Of a stretch of DNA of 64,000 bases, positions 35,193-45,337 are shown piece by piece (position 1 is the stretch's first letter; each line of letters starts with the position of its first letter). Location: positions 8,677,485 through 8,741,484 of the forward strand of contig OY754990.1 of NCBI GenBank assembly GCA_963576475.1, read 5' to 3'. The translations under genes were made by a program, and so were the position numbers. The stretch comes from Molanna angustata (lineage: Eukaryota > Arthropoda > Insecta > Trichoptera > Molannidae). The notes beneath the pieces were generated by a model. It was not told the DNA's origin, searched no databases, and was given only the letters and a program-made list of their open reading frames with translations.

Positions 35193-37674
35193 TGAGAAGG
35201 TGTGTGATAATGGAACAGATTTTGATATGCTTCAACACTTCCTTCCACCAACAGTCAGCGATAGAGGCAATGAGACTCATGAAAATTTTACTCTCAGGGT
35301 CATGTTTTTAATCGTGAACTTATATGAAGACAAAATGAATTCAAACAACTAAATTAAATTAAATAAAATATCAACTGAATATAAGAAATAATGATGTACT
35401 GCATTAGGAAGATAGAGAGACAACGCACTTTGAGATATTTACATTTTTATTGTAGAAGTAAATTATAATACATGACTCTAAAATATCAAACTTTGTTTGT
35501 ATAGTACGAACTATTTCCTATAAGAGGAAAATGAAAATTGAATATAAAAGTGAAATTTTTAAATATTTGTTATAAAAATAATGTTAAAGATTGAAACTTA
35601 TATATAACATGAATTTACATCGAAATCAGACCAAACAAAATCTCTTTCATATCATATTCAAAATCATGATTTCAATCTATATTAGGTTCAAACATAATGG
35701 ATTCACATTCATATATTCAGACAATAAAATCATAAAGGTATAACTCATCATACAGCTATGGAGTAAACATTTTAAAACAATATCGACTCGCAGCATGAAT
35801 AAGGAGATCCCCTCGATGACCAATATCTTCAAATGAATCCGGTTGTAGAAGATGTATTTAGATTTTAAAATTCTCGTGACTATTTGTATCTTGATCCCTC
35901 TATGTTACAATAAAATCCAAGTGAAGAAATTTGTTTGTGTCCAAGTAAAAATCCAAGTGAAGAAATTTGTTTGTGTCCAAGTAAAAATCCAAGTGAAGAA
36001 ATTTGTTTGTGTCCAAGTAAAAATCCAAGTGAAGAAATTGTCTCCGACAATTTCCTATATGTGACTCCTTTGTCGTCAGTTATAAAATTTTAGGTTAGGC
36101 AGAATTAAATGTCGTACATTTCATCGTCGTGTATATGCAAGCATGGTAATTGCAAAATAATATCCAAAAAAAAAATATTTCCAATGGCAAAATAAATGGA
36201 ATAACATTCGAGTAATCCATTTTTAGAATTAAATAAAAATTATGTTCATCAGAATGGTGCGCAATATCAGGGTAGGATTGAATTTGGGATGACTGACATT
36301 TATATCAGCATCTAGATTATAGAAAAGAAAACAGGATTATTGGTTTGAAAAATGATCTCTTGCAAAAATATCTTGACATACGAACACATAAAACAAACTT
36401 ACCCCAAATTCAGCAACATTAAGTTATACTAGTTGCATGTAACACATGAGATCCAACTGTCGATAGCGATAGTATGTATAGTTGAAGAATATGTACCAAA
36501 CTATAAACCCATAGATACAAATTATTGAATATTTTCAGATATTTTGTTTTCTATACAACATATGTAGGTATGTATGTCAAGATAGGATAGTATGGAGGAA
36601 GATCCTTTTTCCTACCCAGAATATGCAAATAGCATGATGGTATGCATGTATGTTTGGAGTCGAAGTATCAAACTATTAAGTCTTCTTACATATTGTGTAT
36701 AGGCGACTGCCATACAAAATGTATGAAGCGATGTCGTCACTAAATTCAATTTTTAAAAAAATGTTAAAAAAAAATTGAGATCTTCTACTACATTGCTGAT
36801 ATTTTTTATAGAAAATTAAATTATCTAGTTGGGGTGTTTCGGCTTTTTTCGATAATTGTAAAAGTTTTGGAAATATAGGCAGTTAAACTCATAAATTTAT
36901 CATAAAAAAAATATTTTTCTTAATAAAAAATGTTTGAGAAACCCTGGAATTTTTTTGAAAAAACTAATTTGAGATTTTGTATTTGTCTATGTTTGTACCA
37001 ATTTTCAGCGTTCTAGCGTTTATGGTTTCTGAGATATATGGAAAAATAAAATAAAAATTCAAAAGTTGATAACCCCTGACTGAAACAAAAATTCAAAATT
37101 CCGAGTATAAAAGTTTTGTAGGCCTGTAACTGTTTATATATTCTGAAATTTTAGGCTCTGTAAATTGAGCGGATCAAAAGTTATAAGGGGGGGACGGACA
37201 CACAGACACACACACACACAGACACACACACACACAGACACACACACAGACACACACACACACACACAGACACACGAAATGTTCTACTCCGAATTCTGAG
37301 TAAATCCGTGTATGGAACATATATGCTGCGAAGCCTCTAAGTTGGTGTTTTTTGACCTCAAAGTTGGAAAAGCCGTGAAAAAAGTAGACCTCTCCATACA
37401 ATTCTCGCGTATTCTGGCTTGATACATTGTCGATATGTTAAGAGAACAAAGTTCTCCTGAACAAATCGACAGTTGGATCAGCCGCCATTTTTTACTACGC
37501 TGACCGACCCGCTTCGATAGATGTAGGCAAAAGGAAAGAATTTGACATAAGCTTTGCTAATGATAAAAAAAATATTGCCACCTGACAAAAATCAATTTAG
37601 TGTGTTCGCACAAAAAAAACTATAAATTCCCAATTATTAATTTTTCCCTATACATAATTTTCTATAACATGACA
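35193..37674 (-). repeat. 5' LTR of gypsy element, interrupted by a Helitron
   Basis: LTR sequence 35193-36428 and 37478-37674 with a 1,049-bp Helitron between. Three full copies of the 36-bp repeat lie at about 35914-36030, one more than in the 3' LTR. Substitutions between the LTRs are very few (for example AACAACTAAATT against AACAATTAAATT), so the element inserted recently. Confidence 0.93.
36429..37477 (-). mobile_element. Solo Helitron-like element inside LTR
   Basis: Same family as the array at 1-7327. On the minus strand it starts TCCAACTGTCGAT and ends GTTACATGCAACTAG. Flanks on that strand are GGCTGA and TATAACTT, and the sister LTR reads GGCTGATATAACTT, so the insertion lies exactly between A and T without target duplication. 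A small hairpin CATGT-GTT-ACATG lies seven bases from the CTAG end. A 13-bp inverse copy of the 5' end sits just inside the 3' end. Confidence 0.92.
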
Positions 37675-37804
37675 ATACATACATACATACATACATACAT
37701 ACATACATACATACATACATACATACATACATACATACATACATACATACATACATACATACATACATACATACATACATACATACATACATACATACAT
37801 ACAT
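37675..37804 (+). repeat. (ATAC)n microsatellite
   Basis: About 32 uninterrupted ATAC units, directly right of the gypsy element and continuous in type with 25430-25475. The TYIH-type frames across it are not genes. Confidence 0.95.
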
Positions 37805-37894
37805 TTAGGTGTAGATACACCTAACAAAAAAAAGGGTATTATATAGAGCACGTAGTTATTTTTCAAAAATTCCAATTTTTTTCTTTACAAAGCG

Positions 37895-38800
37895 CAAATA
37901 CGCCCATCAATTACTGAATATGGTAGTCACCTTTGGAGTAGCGCCCCCCAATATCTACCTAATACCCTCGATGCTGTACAAAGGCGTGCTGTACGTCTGA
38001 TTGACGACCCATCATTTATTTATTTATTTTTATTTATCACACCATATTTATAATGACAACAATAAGTAGATTACTGCTGCCCATCTAGGAAATCATCCTA
38101 TTCTAGAGCTAGCAGTTTACAATTTTTATTGACAATTATATGCAATTATGATCCAGGTGATTGTTCCCGTTCCACACTAAATATGTACACAATCTCAACT
38201 TTCTGCACTCACAATCATTACCTCAACAAACATATGGGCTCATACAAAACAGATCAACCAGATCCCAATGTCTGCCATAATACCTGTCATAAATCCAATC
38301 TCTGACGCTATGATTTTTATTTCAGAGCCATAGAAAGAGACTAGTTAACTATGTATGTTGGTGTAATTAATATGAATCACATTGTTCTCAAATCAAATCA
38401 AATATTTTTATGTGTTACTCAAAGAGCATCGCAAACACAATACCTACGGCATTGACTATGGATTGCAATCACTAGACCACAGACGCAAGGTCGGTATTCT
38501 AAATTTACTTTATAGATACTACCACGGAAGATGCTCATAAGAACTTGCATCCCTGGTCCCTCTTCCACCCATTCACAATAGAGTCACTAGTTTTACTCAA
38601 TCTCAACACACGTTCACCAGTTCGAGGTGAAATGCGTACATGCCGGGTCAATATCCATGGTGGTTCTCGAACGCTCCTCCCTAGAAAAGTTCCTCTTGTA
38701 ATTGTATTGCGCAGTAGTATTTCTTGTATCGACATTATTGCAAGGTCAAAATCATCCCTGCGAGAAGCATTTTCAGCACTGGAGTCATCATCTACATAGA
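37895..38800 (+). pseudogene. LINE RT fragment split by an insertion
   Basis: First part, 37895-38018: SITEYGSHLWSSAP, then LPNTLDAVQRRAVRLIDDPS. Second part, from about 38450: GIDYGLQSLDHRRKVGILN and LLYRYYHGRCS, followed by the degraded C-terminal end. Both belong to one LINE C-terminal region. About 400 bp of unrelated AT-rich sequence (38019-38420, starting with TTTATTTATTTA) lies between, probably another truncated retroelement. Confidence 0.65.
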
Positions 38801-38864
38801 AGGATGGGATTTCGAATCATGAATGATACCTAGCATCTCCCAATCTTCGATAATCATCAAAAAC

Positions 38865-39500
38865 TACACATTTGAAACATTGGAAGAATTTACGTATCTC
38901 GGTTCCATCGTCAACAAGGAGAATGATATGAGCATTGAGATTGGGAAGAGGATTCTTGCAGCTAACCGGATTAACTTTGGTCTCATTGGACTATATTGAA
39001 GTCACGCCTGTTGTCCAGAAAAACTAAAGCTAAGCTATACAAGACACTAATTAGACCAGTCTTAACGTATGCCTCAGAAACCTGGAAATTAACAAAACAC
39101 GATGAGAACAGACATTGAAAGAAAAATATTACGCAGAATATATGGACCTATTAACGACGGTCAAACATGGCGTAAAAGATATAACACGGAGCTCTATGAT
39201 CTTTTCCAGGACATCAGCGTAGTCAAGTTCATCAAGATTAACAGACTACGTTGATTGGGACATTTACACCGTATGGATGATCTGGAGCTCCCAAAAAGAG
39301 TGTTACTCAATGACTCAACCGGTAGAAAAAGTGTAGGGAGACCTAAACTACGATGGTTGGACGGCGTTGTCGGGCTATGGGGCAACAGAACTGGATGGTT
39401 GCAGCCAGCGATAGAGCAGTATGGAGAAGTTTCTTGGAGGTAATTAGGACCCATCAAGGGTTGTAACGCTGAGGATGATGATGATGATGAGTAGTACCTC
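38865..39500 (+). pseudogene. LINE RT C-terminal fragment with GAT-repeat tail
   Basis: FETLEEFTYLGSIVNKENDM opens the fragment, then RPVLTYASETWKLTK, RKILRRIYGPINDG, GHLHRMDDLELPKRV and RKSVGRPKLRWLDGV across several frameshifts. It ends in a (GAT)n tail at about 39473-39492. Same family as 11490 and 41710. Confidence 0.75.
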
Positions 39501-39618
39501 TTGTACGCTACGTAGTGCGCTTCTTCGGAAGAGTACAATGAACCCAAATCCTAATAACTGATGTCCCATAACGTAGCCATGTTAAAAAAATATATAAATT
39601 ATTTATTATTATTAACTG

Positions 39619-40262
39619 AAAATTTTAGTATTCTGGGTGTCCACCTCTCGGTAACCTGTCTTGCAACATGCCCTGCCCACTGCCATTTGAACTTTGCAAC
39701 AGGGTCTGCTATGTCAACGACTTTTGTTTGGCGTCTTATTTCTTCATTTCTTATTTTATCCCGGAGGCTCACTCCTAACATTTGTCGTTCCATAGCTCGT
39801 TGCGTACATTTCAATTTGTATATTGTGTTGGCAGTTAGTGTCATTGTTTCCAATCCATATTTTAGCACTGGGAGGATACATGTTTCAAAGACCTTTCTTT
39901 TCAAATTCATCGGAATGTCTTTGTTTTTCAAGATGTGACCGAGTTTACCGAAGGCTGCCCAACCTAGTCCAATTTGTCTGGGTATCTCTGCTAATTGATT
40001 TTCCTTTCCCAGTTTTATTTTGTGCCCCAGGTATATGTAATCTCATGTTGCAAGACAGGGTACCGAGAGGTGGACACCCAGAATACTAAAATGGAGACCG
40101 TGGGAAAATAAAAGACCGGTAGGGCGACCACAAAAAAGATGGGTGGACGATATCATTCCGGTTGCGGGAAGGGGTTGGCTGGGGGAACCACAGGACCGAG
40201 AGAGATGGAGTTCATTGGAGGTGTCCTACATCCAGCAGTGGAGAGATGGCTGACAAAGAAGA
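39619..40262. pseudogene. RTE-type LINE with internal inversion
   Basis: 39619-40029 reads on the minus strand: QIGLGWAAFGKLGHIL, ILPVLKYGLETMTLT, LKCTQRAMERQMLGVSLRD and KFKWQWAGHVARQ. From 40030 the sequence turns to the + strand and continues with VARQ-TERWTPRILKWRPW, RPVGRPQKRWVDD, down to the 3' end near 40262. About 45 bp is shared by both halves in opposite orientation. This is the layout expected of twin-primed LINE insertion. Confidence 0.8.
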
Positions 40263-40859
40263 AAAAGAAGTACTGAAAATTGAAGAATATAGATATTCTT
40301 AGATAGGTATATCTTTAAAAGCATGTGCTGTAGGCAGGTCGTCGACAGGCGATCCATTACTAGCAATTCCCATAGTATGGATATATCATAATACATGAAA
40401 TTAATATCAAATAGACGTTTGTTTTGATAATATTAACCGTCAAATGTATTTGACATTTATCTTATAACTGATACTTTATAAATGTCACAATAATGTTATT
40501 CAAGAATATAACATTATATAACCTTTAAATATATATTTTTTCGTGTTTTTTCCGACTCATCAAATTACTCCGCGTTTGTCGTAGGTGGTTGTACATATTA
40601 TATTATAAGCTCTGTATTTTTATCCATTAAATTTAATACAACTTCCCACTTTTAAATGCTACGGTTTGTATTAGTCGACAAGGTGTTAAGTATTTTTTAT
40701 TCATAGGAAGGAGTTAGTCTCATGCCACAGTCATGGCAATAAAATATTTTGTTATTAAAATGTAGATGATAAAAGACTAAACTTGTTGGCATTTTTACCA
40801 AAAAGCAGTAATTCGATGATCATAAGGGAATATCTACATACACATAATTATCTATAGAA

Positions 40860-41225
40860 AGTGTCTAGTCTGGGTTGCGTTCACAACGAACGCCGAGCGC
40901 ATTTAGTGAACGCTCCAAACCATTCATAATGACCGGAAACAGACGCTCGAAAGACAATCTGTGGCGTTCAGATTGAACGTCGTGTGTGACAGTTATAATA
41001 TCTGTTGACTTATATTTTATCTGTGGAATGTTATTTTATCTATTTGTTTCTGTGGTATCTAATATGTTGACATCAGTTGACATTATTAATGACGACATAA
41101 GTGTCTAGTCTGGGTTGCGTTCACAACGAACTCCGAGCGCACTTAATGAACGCTCAAAGTCGTTCATAATGACCGGAAACAGACGCTCGTAAGACACTCT
41201 GTGGCGTTCAGATTGAACATCGAAC
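40860..41225 (+). repeat. Direct duplication of a 125-bp segment
   Basis: GTGTCTAGTCTGGGTTGCGT begins at 40860 and again at 41100. The two copies align for about 125 bp with about ten differences and are separated by about 115 bp. Each contains a small GCGTTC-ACAAC-GAACgC inverted repeat. No coding content is seen. Confidence 0.85.
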
Positions 41226-41611
41226 GATTTTATTATATTTTCACATTTAAATAAAAATATACCTATAAGTACCTATACATAAAAATTCAGCCTGCGCATG
41301 TTTGTATTAGCAAATCTCGAAAAGTAATCAGTCGATTGACTTTAAATTTGTGCATATTTTGCATTTAAATAAAAAAAAATGTATAAACATATAAATAACA
41401 CAAATAAAGAAAAGAGACAAATTAATCCATTTCCTTTGCTTTGATTTTTACTCCTGTTTCCTTGCAATGTGTATAACACATACATATTACATACATACAC
41501 ATGCATACATATTTGACTGACTGACAGTCTTACCAACATTACCATCAAGTGCACTTTTTGCAAGTATATAGCAACATTATGGGGTGAGTGGAGAGGGACA
41601 AAGGAGTTAGG

Positions 41612-41680
41612 TATTCTATGCCTTATATCACTGCGTCATTGCCGATATACTCCTGCGATATTTGGATATGTGTTATTGCT
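41612..41680 (+). repeat. 69-bp direct repeat, left copy (right copy 44154-44221)
   Basis: TATTCTATGCCTTATATCAC, then TGCGTCATT and GATATACTCCTGCGATATT, recurs 2.54 kb away in the same orientation. LINE relics and an hAT element lie between. The right copy ends 110 bp before exon 3. Confidence 0.85.
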
Positions 41681-41709
41681 TACAAACTTACAATATTTAT
41701 TCGTCATCA

Positions 41710-42335
41710 TCATAATCATAGGCGCTACAGCCCTGTGTGGGCCCTGGCTTCCTCCAGAATCCTTCTGGCCTCCTCCAGTTTGCTATTCCGATCGATTGAT
41801 CTTATGTCGTCTTCTGTGTCGTCCAGCCATCTTAGCTTGGGCCTGCCTCTACTTCTTCTGCCCTCTGGATTGGTATTAAGAACCTTATTAGGGATACGAT
41901 CATCATTCATCCGGCTGACATGTCCCAACCACTGCAGTCTACGTACTTTTATGACTTGTACAATGTTGGGTTCGTCATAATATAATGCATGTAGTTCGTG
42001 ATTATATCGTATCCTTCAAAGTCCATTATCATTTACTTATTCAAAAATCTTTCTCGGGATTTTCCTTTCAAATATCAAGAGGCTGTTTTCGTCTCTTTTT
42101 GTTAAGACTCAGCATTCAGCTCCATACACTACGACAGGTCTAAGAAGAGTTTTATAAATCAGGATTTTTGTTTTCCTTGTTAGTATTTTGGACCTAATGT
42201 GCTTTATTAGACCATAATAGCACCTATTGCCAGCGGCTAGTCTTGTCGAATTTAAATTCGGTGCTGCAATTATTTTCATGAGTCACGATAGCGCCTAGAT
42301 AGCAAAAAGAATCAACTGATTACACTGTATGTGTT
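41710..42335 (-). pseudogene. LINE RT C-terminal fragment, minus strand
   Basis: The minus-strand translation has VVYGAEC-like start near 42125, LQWLGHVSRMNDDRIPNKVL, EGRRSRGRPKLRWLDDTEDD and ARRILEEARAHTGL at the end. A CATCATCATAAT tail at about 41702-41718 marks the 3' end. Several frameshifts; family as in 11490 and 38865. Confidence 0.75.
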
Positions 42336-42410
42336 TCCATATCAATAGGACGTAGGTTGATGTGGAAATATAGTGTATTATATAAATATAAATATAATAC
42401 CCCATATAAG

Positions 42411-43323
42411 CAGTGGCGACTGGTCTAAGGTATTTTTGATCATTTTTGGTAGTGCAATTTTTTCCTGAATTAATAATAAATTAATAGGTATTTAAACCAT
42501 AAATACAATATAGGATATTTAAACAAACAAATGTATTAAAGTCACAGTATTTGTTTTCAAATCATTTTTTAATTCAAAATAAAAACCGCGCCCGATATTG
42601 ACGATTGGTAAAAATCAAGTTCAAACAAGGATATGTACACATTTGAATTAGTGACGTTCTCTTTTATAGGTAATATTGTTATTTTACAATATTGTTTTAC
42701 TGATTTATCAACAGATGTCGTAAAGACAAATGTATGGGAGTATTATTCATACAATTTTCGTCTCAATCAAGTATTAATATACGAAGTAATTAGGTCTAAA
42801 GTTGTGTGTCAATATGTTACACTCGTATTTTAGGCGCGGAATCGGCTGTATGTCATGTATACGTGATACTCATCTCTTTCAATACGAATGGCTAGTGTAT
42901 TAGAGAGCGAGATAGAGGTATACATACTAATTACATCTAAGATATGATAAACTCAGTGCAGCGCACGAGCCTACACGAGTCTGCCTTATGAGTTCAGTAC
43001 AAGTATCGCTATTTCATCTACCAGGGGACTATCTCTTTCTCTTCATACATACGCTGTATTAAAAAGAAATCAATTTTGGTGCGATATGTATATTGCACGC
43101 CATACATTACATATTGATAATATTTGTATTGCGGTAGATTTCATTATATGATGTCGATTGCGAAGGTATATTATATAATAATCAATTGGTTTAGAAAAAT
43201 AGCAGTAATAAATTAAAGCGTAATGATATATTAAAAACATATTTTAATATTAATTTTTAGAATATACCATTTAAAAATTGGTAGTGCAATTGATCCAATG
43301 CACTTCATATAGAGTCGCCGCTG
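42411..43323. mobile_element. Non-autonomous hAT-type element, 913 bp
   Basis: Ends CAGTGGCGACT and its imperfect complement AGTCGCCGCTG, flanked by the perfect 8-bp duplication CATATAAG at 42403-42410 and 43324-43331. CAG..CTG ends with 8-bp target duplications define hAT elements. Both ends also carry GGTAGTGCAATT in opposite orientation. No transposase frame remains. Confidence 0.88.
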
Positions 43324-43384
43324 CATATAAGTATAAATATAAATATAATACCCCCAGTGGGTGTGTGTCATCAATAGACACACA

Positions 43385-43995
43385 CACTGGGGGGCCCAAC
43401 CATCACTGCTCTGCACCTCAGCCATGGCGCTTTGTTTTTCCACTGGGGAGTATGCAGCTCCAGTCTGGGGACGTTCTGCCCACTGCAAACAAGTTGACAC
43501 TGCTTTAAATGATACATGCCGAATCATCACAGGATGCCTTAAGCCCACTGCAGTCAAGAAACTGTATCCTCTTGCGGGTATCGCTCCACCACACATAAAG
43601 GCGCAATGTTATATGCCGGACGGAAATGCACATAGCAGAAACCCTTTCTACTCACTCTCTGTATGACCACGCCCCTCTTGACATAAGACTAAGATCACGC
43701 AAAAGTTTCCTGACATCAACGCAGCCACTTCCATCTCACCCTGAGCAGGAAAGGCTCCGTCTATGGCAGCAAGAAGCCCCCGATAACTTCGTCCGCCCTA
43801 AGGAGAGTCTTCCCCCGGGCCACAACGCGGAGTGGCGTACGTGGAAGTCACTAAACAGAGTGAGGACGGGCGTTGGGAGAACGCTGGATAACCTATCTAC
43901 ATGTGACTGTGGAGAGCAGCAGACCACCGCACATCTGTGCAGCTGCCCCTCAAGTCCAGTCAACTGATGCACCATGCACGATCTTATGGTGGGCA
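43385..43995 (+). pseudogene. Jockey-like LINE C-terminal fragment
   Basis: Frames 43361-43666 and 43626-43967 give CFSTGEYAAPVWGRSAHC, then CRIITGCLKPTAVKKLYPLA, APPHIKAQ, NAEWRTWKSLNRVRTGVGR and CDCGEQQTTAHLCSCP, the C-terminal tail of insect non-LTR ORF2 with its terminal cysteine motif. One frameshift lies near 43630. Just upstream a GTGTGTGTC..GACACACAC palindrome lies at 43362-43390. Confidence 0.75.
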
Positions 43996-44153
43996 ATGAT
44001 TGTGCTATTGACGTTGCTAGGCACTGGCAGAAAATTATTTAAATGCGTTGCTGACACGAAAGAAGAAGAAGGATGCAGGTTATCATTATGTGGTGTTTTT
44101 TTTTTCTGCTATCATATATAGTGGTTTTTGCAATTATAATTTTAAGGCCCATA

Positions 44154-44221
44154 TATTCTATGCCTTATATCACTGCGTCATTGTTGATATACTCCTGCGA
44201 TATTGGGGATATGTGTTGTTG
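44154..44221 (+). repeat. 69-bp direct repeat, right copy
   Basis: Partner of 41612-41680 with five or six substitutions, located just upstream of the exon 3 acceptor. Confidence 0.85.
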
Positions 44222-44331
44222 AATATATCAGTATCATAAAACCTTGTATTATATTGCAATATTTATAATGTTTGTTTAAATAAGCGTAGTTTTTAATTTA
44301 TTGTTCATGTTTTTTTTAATATTTTTTTCAG

Positions 44332-44450
44332 GTGGAGCTATGGTTGCACCAACACAACATGCAAAATGCTAGCTTCAAGGTCGTGGTTGAGCCTGCCGAT
44401 GGTACTCCACCGTGGGTCCTTAGCGAGATTCAGGGGAACGACTATGAAAG
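44332..44450 (+). CDS. Alk: Alk coding exon 3: MAM1
   Basis: Acceptor TTTTTTTCAG, donor AAAG|GTAAAG. It encodes VELWLHQHNMQNASFKVVVE, then PADGTPPWVLSEIQGNDYE (residues 350-388). NAS is a glycosylation sequon. Phase 0 in, phase 2 out. Confidence 0.93.
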
Positions 44451-44514
44451 GTAAAGTCACATTTTGTAGTTAATTGCTCATTAATCGTTTAGGAGTTCAG
44501 TGACATACACATTG

Positions 44515-44575
44515 CTAGTCGTTCCTTCACAGTTTTAGTGTAATTTTTACATGTTGTCATCACACAAAATAAGGC
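44515..44575 (+). repeat. Short dispersed repeat (sibling of 24179)
   Basis: TCGTTCCTTCACAGTTTTAG, then TGTAATTTTTACATG; see 24179-24245. Confidence 0.45.
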
Positions 44576-44686
44576 AGGTCATGTCGGATGAGCTGTCAAA
44601 GTTGACATTAAACGCGAATATTTAAACATAAAAATATGATAAATAGTATAAAAAATCATACAACAAGGTAAAAAATATGTTGAGAA

Positions 44687-44899
44687 ATCTAATTTCCATT
44701 CAATTTATTAACTCGCTCACGCGAGTCGCTGTCATTGTTAAGGACTAACTTAACCTAACCATAAAATTGAAGGAAATGGAGATTTACGTACACATCATAC
44801 TATTATTACATCCCGTACATTTTTCGGTTTAGTTAATCTTTAATGACAATAGCGACTCGCGTGAGCGAGTTGCTTTATAAATTGAATGAAAATTGATTA
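44687..44899. mobile_element. MITE with about 60-bp terminal inverted repeats
   Basis: The left arm (TTCATT-like start, CAATTTATTAACTCGCTCAC, GCGAGTCGCTGTCATTGTTAA) is matched inverted on the right (TTAATCTTTAATGACAATAG, CGACTCGCGTGAGCGAGTTG). Each arm contains the palindrome ACTCGCTCACGCGAGT-like core. About 213 bp long, no coding content. No target duplication was identified. Confidence 0.8.
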
Positions 44900-45032
44900 C
44901 AGAGAAAAAAATTTCAACACTTTTGTCATTTGAGGTTAGGAATAAGTTTATTATGTATTCGTATTTGTCAAGCTATAAGATCACATTTTAAAATTAATTA
45001 TAGATGTCAACATATTTTTACCTATTTTTCAG

Positions 45033-45228
45033 CTGGGGCAAGCACAGCTTCTCCGTTGGCCGAGTCCAGCTGGAGTTCCAGATAGTTCTGGAGGTGATGC
45101 CGGGCGCACTTGGAGTGACGAGACACGGACACATAGCAATCGACAACCTGAGGATGGCCGGATGCTTCGCAGAACTGCCCACGGTCGACCAATGTTCGCC
45201 GAGACAACTCAAGTGTCTCTCGCATAAG
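45033..45228 (+). CDS. Alk: Alk coding exon 4: end of MAM1, start of LDLa
   Basis: Acceptor CCTATTTTTCAG, donor CATAAG|GTCAGC. It encodes SWGKHSFSVGRVQLEFQIVL to IAIDNLRMAGC (residues 389-433), closing MAM1, then CSPRQLKCLSHK, which starts the LDLa module. The open frame runs past the donor as far as 45387, so an unspliced product would gain 52 extra residues. Confidence 0.94.
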
Positions 45229-45337
45229 GTCAGCTATAAAATTATCTTCTTCCTCTTCTTATACCTGTTAATAGCCACTGGGGCATGTTTTTGCAGATTT
45301 TGCTACGTCAAATTATATCTCAAAAAAACAAATAAAC

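Larger units (their letters stand above)
25476..37674 (-). mobile_element. Ty3/gypsy LTR retrotransposon, 12.2 kb, minus strand
   Basis: Two LTRs (25476-26872 and 35193-37674) begin TG and end CA and flank minus-strand gag, pol and integrase frames. The 18-bp sequence complementary to tRNA-Lys lies at 35174-35191 beside the right LTR, which is therefore the 5' LTR. Removing the inserted Helitron (1,049 bp) and one extra 36-bp repeat from the right LTR gives exactly the 1,397 bp of the left one. Domain order PR-RT-RNaseH-IN fits Ty3/gypsy. No env-like frame is seen. A break between RNase H and integrase makes the copy defective. Confidence 0.93.
24616..44331 (+). other. Alk: Alk intron 2 (19.7 kb)
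   Basis: Bounded by GTTAGA and TTTTTTCAG. About 12 kb is a single gypsy LTR element in opposite orientation. The rest is Penelope-derived palindrome, SINE, LINE relics and an hAT element, listed separately. No host gene is seen. Unassigned: 24250-24520, 40265-40860 and 41230-41610. Confidence 0.85.

Noticed and set aside
37600..37875. TYIH or MYVC repeat frames
   Set aside because: Translations of the (ATAC)n microsatellite.
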